NCBI GenBank assembly: GCA_003963005.1
Contig: RXJW01000067.1
Location: 1-61,287, forward strand
Reading direction: 5' to 3'
Length of the DNA stretch: 61,287 nt
From: Burkholderiales bacterium
GTDB taxonomy: Bacteria > Pseudomonadota > Gammaproteobacteria > Burkholderiales > Burkholderiaceae_C
A program made the position numbers and the translations under genes. Position 1 is the stretch's first letter, and the number at the start of each line of letters is the position of its first letter. The notes beneath the pieces were generated by a model. That model was not told where the DNA came from. It was given only the letters and a program-made list of their open reading frames with translations, and did no database searches. Of this stretch, positions 33,702-40,684 are shown in pieces.

Positions 33702-34784
33702 ATGCCCTCCCCTCATGCCCTCCGCGGCGCCGCCCGCCTCGCCATCGACGCCACCACCGGCATCTCCCGCCTCGTCGAGGCGATGCATGCCGAGATCACC
33801 CGCCTGCCGCTCACCGCGCCGCGTCAGAAGACCTCCGGCATCACCGGCCTCGTCTACCGCAGCATCCGCGGCGTGACGACACTGGTCGGCGGCGGGCTGG
33901 ATACCGCCCTGGCGGCACTGACACCCGTCCTCGGCCAAGCCGCACCGGAGAAGGCGAATGCCGTCATTGCCGCGCTCAACGGTGTGCTCGGGGACTACCT
34001 CGAAGACACCGCCAACCCACTGGCCACCCCGATGAGCCTGCACCCGCTGGTGGACGGTGCGAGCGGCCCGCCGCTCGTGCTGCTGCACGGCCTGTGCATG
34101 AACGAGGCGCAGTGGCGCCGGGAAGGTGCCGACTTCCCGGCCGCGCTGGCGGAACTCGGCTACCAGCCGCTGGGCCTGCGCTACAACTCCGGCCGCCCGA
34201 TCTGGCGCAACGGGGCCGAGCTCGCTGCACTGCTCGACACCGTGCCCGGCCCGCTGACGCTGCTCGGCCACAGCATGGGTGGGCTGGTGGCCCGCAGCGC
34301 CATCGCCCAGGCCGGGCGCCGTCGCTGGCCGAAACGGCTGCGCACGCTCGTCACCCTGGGCACACCCCACCAGGGCGCCCCGCTGGAGCGCGGCGGCCAG
34401 CAGGTGCAACGGCTGCTCGCGGTCAGCGCCTACTCACGGCCACTGGCCCTGTTGGCGGCCCGACGCAGCGCCGGCATCCGCGACCTACGCTACGCCAGCC
34501 TGCTGGAGGCCGACGCAGGTCGTGCCAGCACCCTGCCCTTGCCCGAGCACGTGACCTGCTACGCCGTGGCTGCCACCACCGCGAAGCGGCCCAGCGGCTC
34601 CCCCGCCCGGTGGCTGGGCGACGGCCTCGTACCGGTCGCCAGCGCCCTCGGGCAGCACCGTTCACCCGCCCGGCGCCTGGCTTTCACGGACACCGCCCTG
34701 TTCACCGGTCTCGGGCACCTGGGGCTGCAGACCGATGCTGCCGTGCTCGAACAGCTCAAGCTCTGGCTCGATCCTGCGCGCTGA
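33702..34784 (+). CDS. alpha/beta-fold lipase/esterase-like hydrolase
   Basis: A 360-residue protein with a helical N-terminal region of about 110 residues ahead of the hydrolase core. Core motifs are PPLVLLHGLCMNEAQW (oxyanion), nucleophile elbow LLGHSMGGLVARSA, VTLGTPHQGAPLERGG (PGAP1/lipase-type loop) and a late LGHLGLQTD His. The TPHxGA loop is typical of triacylglycerol-lipase or PGAP1-like enzymes acting on membrane lipids. No signal peptide is seen, so it is probably cytoplasmic. Stand-alone gene. ATG 33702 is chosen; a weak upstream site and an earlier out-of-frame ATG leave some doubt of a few codons. Confidence 0.82.
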   Translation: MPSPHALRGAARLAIDATTGISRLVEAMHAEITRLPLTAPRQKTSGITGLVYRSIRGVTTLVGGGLDTALAALTPVLGQAAPEKANAVIAALNGVLGDYLEDTANPLATPMSLHPLVDGASGPPLVLLHGLCMNEAQWRREGADFPAALAELGYQPLGLRYNSGRPIWRNGAELAALLDTVPGPLTLLGHSMGGLVARSAIAQAGRRRWPKRLRTLVTLGTPHQGAPLERGGQQVQRLLAVSAYSRPLALLAARRSAGIRDLRYASLLEADAGRASTLPLPEHVTCYAVAATTAKRPSGSPARWLGDGLVPVASALGQHRSPARRLAFTDTALFTGLGHLGLQTDAAVLEQLKLWLDPAR

Positions 34785-35185
34785 CCTGTGAATGCCGGGA
34801 TTGCCGGCCCTTTGTGCCGACGACGGCCGGATGCGCTTGACGGTGGACGATGGCGCTTCCACGACCGCTGTGGCCGACAAGGGTCAAATTACCCAAGGCG
34901 GCCTGGCTGGCATGCGCACCCTCTGCGAAGCGCCGGCCCTCGTGCCCGGCCCCCGTCGAGTCTCACGGTCTCCACCGATGGAGGCGTTCGATGTCCAGGC
35001 TGCTGACGACCTTCAGGCCCCGGCCGGAGAAGGCGCCATGCGGCCGCCAGCCCCGATGTGCCATCCCTTGAACGCATCCTGCACCCCTGTCGGGTTTGTG
35101 CCGCACGGCGCGTTCTCTCTGCTGCACGCCATGACGGCGTGAGCCGCGCCGCCCTGTCTTCGGCGCACGAGCATCGACTTGGCCG
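34785..35185. other. 401-bp gap with no recognisable gene
   Basis: Several short open frames exist on both strands, but none has a ribosome site, a recognisable family or a consistent codon pattern. Base composition is a little less GC-rich than the flanking genes by eye. It separates the lipase gene from the RebB-like block and may hold the promoter for the regulator gene at 35186. Confidence 0.5.
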
Positions 35186-35929
35186 ATGGCGGGAAGGGCT
35201 TGGGGAGTGGAACGGCGCGACTCAATCAGCGAGATCGACGCGCGGGCGGCGTGCGAGCGCGCGCTGGCGAGCGCCGTTTTTGCCAAGGCGCGCCTGATGG
35301 GGAAGCTGTTGCGCTACCTGGTCGCGCAGGCGGTGCAAGGCCACGTGCGCGGCACGACCGAGTACGCGATCGGGCTGGAGGTGCTGGGGCGCGATCCGAG
35401 TTCGTACAGCCCGGGCGAAGACCCGACCGTGCGCGTGCAGGTGGGCCGGCTGCGCCAGCGCCTGGAGACGTACGCGCGCACCTGCGCACAGCTTGGCGAC
35501 GTGGTGATTCGCATCCCGCTCGGGAGCTACATGCCGGTGATCGAGCGCCTGGACGCGGCCCCGCCAGCGCCGCCGCCGCCCGGCCGCGCGAACCCCTTGA
35601 CCATCCAGCCCGTGCAGTTCATCGCCGGCAAGGCGGCCGGCCGTGCGTTTGCGCAGGGTTTGCAGGAAGAGTTGCTGAGTCAACTGGTGCAGGCGTTTGG
35701 GCCGGTGGTGCTGGGCGAGGCGGCGCAGCAGGACCAGCCGCGGGTGGTCATCAGCACCCTGCGGGTGGATGCCGATCGCATCCGTGTCTCGGTGCGCCTG
35801 CTGGAGGTACCGCAGCACCGCGTCACATGGGCCCGGCAGTTTGACCAGGCGCCGGGCTTTGGCATCCAGGAGCAAGAGGCGCTGGCGAGCACCATCTGCT
35901 CGGCGCTCAAGCTGCACCTGCAAGGTTGA
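35186..35929 (+). CDS. winged-helix/FlgO-like regulatory protein heading the RebB-like cluster
   Basis: A 247-residue protein. Residues about 20-115 match the N-terminal domain found in many adenylate-cyclase-like and TolB/TPR regulators: ERALASAVFAKARLMGKLLRYLV, then TTEYAIGLEVLGRDPSSYSPGEDPTVRVQVGRLRQRL and IPLGSYMPVIE. That domain is thought to bind DNA. After a Pro-rich linker, residues about 140-245 resemble the FlgO/TolB-N-like fold (FAQGLQEELLSQL, RIRVSVRLLEV, WARQFDQ). No TM segment is present. A GTG at 35207 is an alternative start with a closer GA-rich ribosome site. It ends two bases before an inverted-repeat array and is the obvious candidate to control the downstream operon (inference). 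Confidence 0.7.
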   Translation: MAGRAWGVERRDSISEIDARAACERALASAVFAKARLMGKLLRYLVAQAVQGHVRGTTEYAIGLEVLGRDPSSYSPGEDPTVRVQVGRLRQRLETYARTCAQLGDVVIRIPLGSYMPVIERLDAAPPAPPPPGRANPLTIQPVQFIAGKAAGRAFAQGLQEELLSQLVQAFGPVVLGEAAQQDQPRVVISTLRVDADRIRVSVRLLEVPQHRVTWARQFDQAPGFGIQEQEALASTICSALKLHLQG

Positions 35930-35930
35930 A

Positions 35931-35968
35931 GTTACGGTAACACCGGGCGGCCGATACCGTATCGATAC
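35931..35968. promoter_or_regulatory. paired inverted-repeat operator array upstream of RebB-like operon
   Basis: GTTACGGTAAC (35931-35941) and GATACCGTATC (35953-35963) are both perfect 11-bp palindromes with the same half-site pattern. Their centres are 22 bp apart, two helical turns. GTATCGATAC (35959-35968) overlaps the second. A weak promoter follows (TTCATC, 17 bases, TAGCAT at 35992-35997), so the array lies in an activator-like position. Confidence 0.55.
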
Positions 35969-36036
35969 TTCATCGACGGCGCCGCGCTGCCTAGCATGCA
36001 TCGCAGCCCCGACGTCTCGGGACAGGGAGTGACCCG

Positions 36037-36357
36037 ATGAGCGCTGACGCATTACCCGCCGAAATCGTGCAGGCGATTGCGATCTCGAACGCCAAGTCCA
36101 TCGGCGAGCAGCCGGCGGTGCTGGCCAACCTGGCCTTGGCCCAACAGATCTTCAACCAGAACATGCAGCAGCAGATCGCCCTGAGCCAACAGCAGGCGAT
36201 GAACCAGGTGCACATGGCGACAGCGGCGACCACGGCCTCGCTGATTGCCCAGGCCGGACAAGGCGGTTGCGTCAGCCGGCCGGCGATCGAGCAGATCGCC
36301 AAGGACGTGGCGCGCCTGCTGGCCGAACTGGATCGCAAGCCGCCGCCCCACGGCTGA
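36037..36357 (+). CDS. RebB-like (R-body family) protein, paralogue 1
   Basis: A 106-residue helical protein. It shares with the three following paralogues an N-terminal pattern VQAIAISNAKSIGEQPAVLANLALAQ and a Gln-rich core (QNMQQQIALSQQQAMNQ). This resembles the RebB 'killing trait' family, whose members have TD-V-Q-NVK--GEAPA- and NAV--QQQ motifs and assemble into R-bodies. It differs from paralogues 2-4 in lacking the shared C-terminal LEARSAVDxLTNNELAQ motif and instead ends in a short charged helix. GGGAG precedes ATG 36037. First gene of the operon behind the inverted-repeat array. Family assignment is from motif resemblance only. Confidence 0.65.
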   Translation: MSADALPAEIVQAIAISNAKSIGEQPAVLANLALAQQIFNQNMQQQIALSQQQAMNQVHMATAATTASLIAQAGQGGCVSRPAIEQIAKDVARLLAELDRKPPPHG

Positions 36358-36423
36358 GGCCTCGCGACGCCCCCATTTCGTTTGTGACCTTCCGCGCTCC
36401 GAGTAGTGCGGCGGGCGCAGCCT

Positions 36424-36459
36424 CCCCGCTTGACCGGGGACGGCGGTAGGCAATCCGCC
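36424..36459 (+). other. two hairpins between RebB-like genes 1 and 2
   Basis: CCCCG-CTTGAC-CGGGG (36424-36439) and GGCGG-N8-CCGCC (36442-36459) lie back to back in the 136-bp gap. They could reduce readthrough or protect transcript ends, so that paralogues 1 and 2 are made in different amounts. No U-tract. Confidence 0.4.
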
Positions 36460-36493
36460 GATTCCATCCACTCACCGTTTCAGGAGATTCACC

Positions 36494-36808
36494 ATGCCTT
36501 TGAATGAAGAAGTCGTCAGTGCCGTCGCGATCGGCAACCTCAAAGCGATTTCGGAGCAGCCGGCGATGCTCTCCAACCTCGCCCATGCCAACCTGATCTA
36601 CAACACCAACCTGTCGCAGCAAAACGCGGTGGCGAATCAGCAGTCGCTCAACGAGCTGAACATCTCCATCCTGGCCAAGGCAGCGAACACCATCAGCAAC
36701 CTGCAGCCGCTGGAAGCGCGATCGGCCGTCGACATCCTGACCAACAACGAGTTGGCACAGACCATTGCCGACATGAAGGCCACGCTGCAAGCCTTCGTCA
36801 ACCACTGA
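36494..36808 (+). CDS. RebB-like protein, paralogue 2
   Basis: A 104-residue, Cys-free, mostly helical protein. The N-terminal half has EEVVSAVAIGNLKAISEQPAML and a QQNAVANQQSLNEL core, matching the RebB NAVxxQQ signature. The C-terminal half carries LEARSAVDILTNNELAQTIADM, shared with paralogue 3. Asn and Gln are unusually frequent, as expected of a protein that packs into an ordered assembly. AGGAGA lies seven bases before the ATG, an excellent ribosome site suggesting high expression. The nucleotide sequence is clearly homologous to 36870-37160. Confidence 0.65.
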   Translation: MPLNEEVVSAVAIGNLKAISEQPAMLSNLAHANLIYNTNLSQQNAVANQQSLNELNISILAKAANTISNLQPLEARSAVDILTNNELAQTIADMKATLQAFVNH

Positions 36809-36846
36809 CCGGCCCGCCCAACCCACCCTGAAAGGGAGGTTCCATC

Positions 36847-37386
36847 ATGCCTAGCAAAGATGCAGCACTGGCCGACGAGGTCGTCAGCGCGGTTGCCATC
36901 GGCAACTTGAAGGCGATTTCGGAACAGCCGGCCATGCTGTCCAACCTGACGTTCGCCAATTCGATGGCGAGCACCAACCTGGGCCAGCAGAACGCGGTGT
37001 CCAACCAGCGCTCCGTGAGCGAGCTGGCCATTTCAACCCTGGCGCGCGGCGTCAACACCGTGAGCAACCTGGGGCCGCTGGAGGCGCGCTCGGCGGTCGA
37101 TGTGCTGAGCAACAACGAGCTGGCCCAGACGATCGCCGATCTGAAGTCCGTGGTCGAGGCCTTCGCGGCGTCGCCCACGCCTTCGGGCGGCGGTGGCCGG
37201 CAAGGGCACGGCAGCGTGTGGAAGCTGCTGCGCGAGCTGCTGAAGCGGGGCCTGCGCCTGGAGGCCGATGGCGTGCTGGTGGTGCCTGCGCCGATCTCGA
37301 TCCGCATCCCCGGTCAGTACCGACGGGAGCAGTTCGACTTCATCCAGGACAACCAGGGCATCACGATCCGCGTGCGCGTCGAGTGA
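36847..37386 (+). CDS. RebB-like protein, paralogue 3 with C-terminal extension
   Basis: A 179-residue protein whose first 110 residues closely match paralogue 2 (ADEVVSAVAIGNLKAISEQPAML; GQQNAVSNQRS; LEARSAVDVLSNNELAQ). After a Gly-rich linker (SPTPSGGGGRQ) it has a unique extension of about 60 residues. That extension has an Arg/Lys-rich helix (WKLLRELLKRGLRLEADG) followed by a predicted beta-rich end (ISIRIPGQYRREQFDFI...GITIRVRVE). The extension could be a cap, anchor or cargo-binding part of an assembly (inference). GGGAGG precedes the ATG. It is 38 bases behind paralogue 2. Confidence 0.65.
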   Translation: MPSKDAALADEVVSAVAIGNLKAISEQPAMLSNLTFANSMASTNLGQQNAVSNQRSVSELAISTLARGVNTVSNLGPLEARSAVDVLSNNELAQTIADLKSVVEAFAASPTPSGGGGRQGHGSVWKLLRELLKRGLRLEADGVLVVPAPISIRIPGQYRREQFDFIQDNQGITIRVRVE

Positions 37387-37452
37387 CGTTGGCTTCCGGC
37401 CCAGTCTCGCCGCGCTGGCCGCGGACGAGCGGGGTCGCCCCCTCGCAGGGGT

Positions 37453-37487
37453 GGGCTCGTTCGCGGCACTGAGCCGCCAACGAGCCC
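37453..37487 (+). other. long hairpin between RebB-like genes 3 and 4
   Basis: Arms GGGCTCGTT and AACGAGCCC pair perfectly. An inner GCGGC-ACTGA-GCCGC stem follows after a single C/C mismatch, giving a 14-bp stem with a 5-base loop. No U-tract follows. Likely an mRNA stability or attenuation element inside the operon. Confidence 0.5.
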
Positions 37488-37574
37488 CTGTAGGCCGGCT
37501 CGGGAGCGACCCGGCGCCCGGCCCCTCACGCGTCACCCGCTGCACGCATGGCGCAGGTCACCAGGATCACGGAC

Positions 37575-37940
37575 ATGAACAAGACAGAGCTCGATATCCG
37601 GTTTGAGGACCGACGCACACCGACCACGGTTCCCGCGGAAGTGGCCAGTGCGACCGCCGTGGCGTCGCTGCTGTCCATCGCCCAAGAAGGCGCGCTGGTG
37701 TCCAACCTCGCCATGGCCAACCAGGTTCAGAACACCCACCTGGCGGGCCAGGCCCAGGGGCGGCGGCAGCAGAGCATGAGCCAGCTGCGATTGAGCTTGC
37801 TGGCCAAGGCCGTGGGGCGCATGCAGTCGCTCTCGCCGGCGGAGAGCCAGGCAGCGGTGGCGGCGCTGACGGACAACGAGGCGGCGCGCCTGCTGCTGGA
37901 TCTGCGGGCCACGCTGGCTGCGTTCAAGCGCCGCCGTTGA
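37575..37940 (+). CDS. RebB-like protein, divergent paralogue 4
   Basis: A 121-residue protein aligning end to end with paralogues 2 and 3 but more diverged. VASATAVASLLSIAQEGALVSNLAMANQ replaces the SAVAIGNLKAISEQPAMLSNL block. QGRRQQSMSQLRLSLLAKAV replaces the QQNAV core. LSPAESQAAVAALTDNEAARLLLDL replaces the LEARSAVD block. Its C-terminus is basic (AAFKRRR). ATG 37575 is preferred over ATG 37548 because AGGA lies eight bases ahead. The charge reversal at core positions suggests a specialised minor subunit or regulator (inference). Confidence 0.55.
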   Translation: MNKTELDIRFEDRRTPTTVPAEVASATAVASLLSIAQEGALVSNLAMANQVQNTHLAGQAQGRRQQSMSQLRLSLLAKAVGRMQSLSPAESQAAVAALTDNEAARLLLDLRATLAAFKRRR

Positions 37941-37948
37941 GGCCCACC

Positions 37949-38257
37949 ATGTCCGCCCCCCCCAAGAAGCAGTCGCTGGACCCCACCCAGTTCAGCCAAT
38001 TGCTGCTCGCCCAGATCGAGCAGCGCATGCAGGAGAGCCTGGCCGGCACCGAGCAGCAGCCGACGTACTGCGTGATCCGCAGTCGGACCACGCACGTGCT
38101 GTCCGTGCTCGCGGCCAGCACCCTGGGTCACGACCACGACATGGTCTGGGGCCCCAAGCCGTTTGCCGAGTGCATTGCCTATGTCAATGCCGAGGTGTTG
38201 CTTCAACAAGCCCAGGGCGGCAAGCCCGCCCCGCACCCTCCCGAGGAACCGCAATGA
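37949..38257 (+). CDS. small hypothetical protein in RebB-like operon
   Basis: A 102-residue soluble protein that I do not recognise. It begins MSAPPKKQSLDPTQFSQLLLAQIEQRMQESL (amphipathic helix). A central CVIRSRTTHVLSVLAASTLGHDH segment and a proline-rich tail ending PPEEPQ follow. ATG 37949 starts eight bases after the paralogue-4 stop; the alternative TTG 37937 would overlap it. Its stop overlaps the start of the next gene (ATGA), showing tight coupling. Confidence 0.6.
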   Translation: MSAPPKKQSLDPTQFSQLLLAQIEQRMQESLAGTEQQPTYCVIRSRTTHVLSVLAASTLGHDHDMVWGPKPFAECIAYVNAEVLLQQAQGGKPAPHPPEEPQ

Positions 38258-38457
38258 ACCTTCTTCCGCCCCCCCTCCCGCTGTCCATCGCCCAGGTCAA
38301 CCGCATCTCGCTGGACATGGCCGACTCGATGTGCAAGCTCGCCAACGCCGTCGCCTTGCTCGGCATCGAAGGCGATGCCGACGACCAGATGGCGATCATC
38401 AAGGCCGAGCAGGACAAGGTCTTGAACCAGATCCGCCAGATTTTCGACCTGAAGTGA
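38254..38457 (+). CDS. small helical hypothetical protein in RebB-like operon
   Basis: A 67-residue protein starting MNLLPPPLPLSIAQVNRISLDMADSM and continuing as one long helical stretch rich in Asp and Gln. It ends KVLNQIRQIFDLK. No known domain. The ATGA overlap with the previous gene and only four bases to the next one indicate stoichiometric co-expression. The size and helicity suggest an adaptor or small chaperone, but there is no direct evidence. Confidence 0.55.
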   Translation: MNLLPPPLPLSIAQVNRISLDMADSMCKLANAVALLGIEGDADDQMAIIKAEQDKVLNQIRQIFDLK

Positions 38458-38461
38458 TGCC

Positions 38462-38707
38462 ATGGCAGCCACCGGCAGCATCGTCGACGGCCCGCTGGCG
38501 GCGGTGGCCTTGGTCAACGCCACCTCGCTGGCCAGTGCCCAGGCCAGCTATGCCTTGATGAACCGCATCCTCGGGGATCAGCAGTCGGCGCTGATCCTGG
38601 CCTCGCTGCCGATCAGTGCCGCGGCCATCGGCGAGGGCCTGCTGGCATTCGAGGCCAGCCTTGCGGCCGGGGCCGTGGCGGCTGACGCGGCCGACGCCGG
38701 GGTGTGA
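38462..38707 (+). CDS. small Ala-rich hypothetical protein in RebB-like operon
   Basis: An 81-residue Ala/Leu/Ser-rich protein (VALVNATSLASAQASYALMNRIL, then QQSALILASLPISAAAIGEGLLAFEASLAAG). Its N-A-x-x-L-A-x-A-Q pattern is faintly reminiscent of the Reb core, but it is too short to call. Hydrophobicity is moderate and no clear TM is predicted by eye. It begins four bases after the preceding stop and ends one base before the next ATG. Confidence 0.5.
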   Translation: MAATGSIVDGPLAAVALVNATSLASAQASYALMNRILGDQQSALILASLPISAAAIGEGLLAFEASLAAGAVAADAADAGV

Positions 38708-38708
38708 G

Positions 38709-39377
38709 ATGCCATCACCCCGGTCCCAGCCGCGCCCCCTGCCCGAGAGCCTGACGCTGGTGGCCTTTCCGGCGGCGGCCGACCATCCGGCGCCGGTGCC
38801 GCTCTTCATCCGCGCCAATGCGGCCCAGATCCAGCTTCCGCCGAGCCCGCCGCCGTGGTTGACGCTGGCAGCCCCGGCGCAGCTTGCCCCGGGGCTGTCG
38901 CGCGTGGACTGCACAGCGGCGGACAACCCCCGTCAGACGCTGAACGCGACGTTGCTGTTCCGGGTGTCGGGCCAGGACTGGCCGGTGCGCGTGACGCAGC
39001 AGCCGGGGCTGCTCGGCCAGTTCGAGCAGGTGCACCTGCTCAACACGCCGCTCACCGTCGACATGGCGGTGCTGGTGACCTATGCCGCGCAGCTCATCAA
39101 CGACATCGAGGTGCCGCCCATCCAGCTCGTCGTCACCATCGTGGCGGTGCTCGCGCTCATTGCGTTAGGCGTGATTGCGGCGCTGGTGCGCCACCTCTTC
39201 GTGAACGTGCCCGAGCCCAAGCCGCTCTCAACCGACACCCTGGGCCAGCCGGTGGTCGTCGTGCCGGGGGTTGCCGTGTCGGGCCTGCTTCCGCTCACGG
39301 GCTTCGCCGTTGAGGACCAGACCATCGCGCTGCAGACCCTGAAGTCCATCTACTGGCTGCTCCGGCAGCTCAAGTAG
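38709..39377 (+). CDS. membrane-anchored hypothetical protein in RebB-like operon
   Basis: A 222-residue protein of unknown family. The first 130 residues form a Pro-rich, beta-predicted domain (LTLVAFPAAADHPAPVPLF, TLNATLLFRVSGQDWPVRV). One strong TM helix (IQLVVTIVAVLALIALGVIAAL, about 138-160) is followed by RHLFVNVPEPKPL and a C-terminal domain of about 60 residues. With no signal peptide, a single-span topology is likely. It could tether the cluster's products to the inner membrane (inference). It starts one base after the upstream stop. Confidence 0.55.
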   Translation: MPSPRSQPRPLPESLTLVAFPAAADHPAPVPLFIRANAAQIQLPPSPPPWLTLAAPAQLAPGLSRVDCTAADNPRQTLNATLLFRVSGQDWPVRVTQQPGLLGQFEQVHLLNTPLTVDMAVLVTYAAQLINDIEVPPIQLVVTIVAVLALIALGVIAALVRHLFVNVPEPKPLSTDTLGQPVVVVPGVAVSGLLPLTGFAVEDQTIALQTLKSIYWLLRQLK

Positions 39378-39431
39378 ACGTCCGCCCGCGCCAGCTTGGC
39401 GCTCCACATCCACCTCCATCGAAAGCCTCAC

Positions 39432-40595
39432 ATGGACCTGAACGAACGCCTCTACGGCCAACGCAACCGTTACACCCAGATGCTCCCCATGAGCTACATG
39501 GTGCCCACCTTCTACCCCACGCCGCCCGGCGCGGCCCAGCCCCAGGCTGGCGCCCCGCTCATCATGCTGGCCAACGCCGACCTGCAGTCGCGCGCCCAGC
39601 GCCTGGTGAACGTGCTCTTCTGGACGGCTCGCACCTATGCCAACGCCCCGGGGATGAACGACCCCAGCACGCTCAAGGTGTTCATCGCGCCGGAGTTCTA
39701 CTTCCGCTGCGCGGCAGCGGACGAGGTGCGGGACAGCCAGTTCCGCCGCAACACGAGCTTTGGCTCCTACCCGGAGTCCTCGCGCTTTGAGCTGGCCGAG
39801 GCGATCTATGGCGCTGTGCAGGCGTCGCCGCTGTTCAAGGACTGGCTGATCGTGGCCGGCACGATCTGCTCGGTGCTGCCCAACGATGGCGGCCGCATGA
39901 ACCTGCTGAACACGGCCCTGATGCTGCGTGGCCAGCGGGCGGCGGGCGATGCCTCGGTGCCCTATGTCCTGATGGAGAAGCACTACATCTCCAACATCGA
40001 CGGCCCGCCCGAGGACAGCCACGCCAACCTCGACCCCACCACGGTCTACAGCTTCAATCTCAACCCCGATCAGGTGCTGGACAACCTGATCCGCTGGGAC
40101 GGCATGACCGTGGGCCTGGAGGTCTGCCTGGATCACGCCGAGCAGGTGCTGGTCAACGCGATGAACATCCTCACGCAGTCGGTGGGGCCCGAGGTGCAGC
40201 CCCCCGACCTGCAACTCGTCACGTCCTGCGGCATGGACGTGGTGGCGCAAGCCGTGGCGGTGAAGGATGGCGGCCTCGTCATGCTGACAGACGGCATGTC
40301 TCACGTGCGCAACCTGCCCGAACCCCAGTTCGCCGTGGGTCGCTTCAATGCCAACACGACGACGGTCCAGTTCTTCGCGCCGGCCTCCTTCCAGTTCCAG
40401 GAACTGCCCCGCACGGGCGACTACCAGGTCGACTATTTCCACGGCCTCTACGCCGAGAAGGGCGGTCGCCAGGGCGTGTGGTGCGGCAAGCAGGCCCTGG
40501 CCTTGCAGGCGGTGCAGACGACCCAGGCTCACGCCAGCGCGCCCGGCCAGGTCCCCAACCCGCCGGTGTCCATCGCGCCGGTGGTGATTGGCTAG
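39432..40595 (+). CDS. nitrilase-superfamily (carbon-nitrogen hydrolase-like) protein in RebB-like operon
   Basis: A 387-residue protein with a complete nitrilase-type catalytic triad in the right order and spacing. These are E88 in VFIAPEFYFR, K183 in VLMEKHYIS and C232 in VGLEVCLDHAE. The region around E88 (APEF) and the Cys strand are classical for the fold. It is longer than typical 280-340-residue family members, with an N-terminal extension and a Gln/Pro-rich tail. It should hydrolyse a C-N bond (amide, nitrile or acyl transfer); the substrate is unknown. It is the last gene of the RebB-like operon, 54 bases after the membrane protein, and is followed by a strong hairpin. Confidence 0.75.
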   Translation: MDLNERLYGQRNRYTQMLPMSYMVPTFYPTPPGAAQPQAGAPLIMLANADLQSRAQRLVNVLFWTARTYANAPGMNDPSTLKVFIAPEFYFRCAAADEVRDSQFRRNTSFGSYPESSRFELAEAIYGAVQASPLFKDWLIVAGTICSVLPNDGGRMNLLNTALMLRGQRAAGDASVPYVLMEKHYISNIDGPPEDSHANLDPTTVYSFNLNPDQVLDNLIRWDGMTVGLEVCLDHAEQVLVNAMNILTQSVGPEVQPPDLQLVTSCGMDVVAQAVAVKDGGLVMLTDGMSHVRNLPEPQFAVGRFNANTTTVQFFAPASFQFQELPRTGDYQVDYFHGLYAEKGGRQGVWCGKQALALQAVQTTQAHASAPGQVPNPPVSIAPVVIG

Positions 40596-40622
40596 AGCCC
40601 TGCGCGGCATGCGCGTGCGAGC

Positions 40623-40647
40623 GCGGCCGGCCGGCCGGGCTGGCCGC
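40623..40647. terminator. hairpin between convergent operons
   Basis: GCGGCCGGCC and GGCTGGCCGC can pair over ten positions (one mismatch or wobble) with a 5-base loop. It lies between the stop of the nitrilase-like gene and the convergent retropepsin-like gene, so it may serve both directions. Confidence 0.45.
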
Positions 40648-40684
40648 TGACCCCGTTCGCCGGGCGCCAGGGACGCCACGCGGC

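Noticed and set aside
34792..35142. 116-residue open frame in the gap before the RebB-like cluster
   Set aside because: No ribosome site, no recognisable family and irregular composition; overlapping frames on both strands are equally long.
37453..37487. Rho-independent terminator inside the RebB-like operon
   Set aside because: No U-tract follows the stem, and the next gene continues the same paralogue family, so processing or attenuation is more likely.
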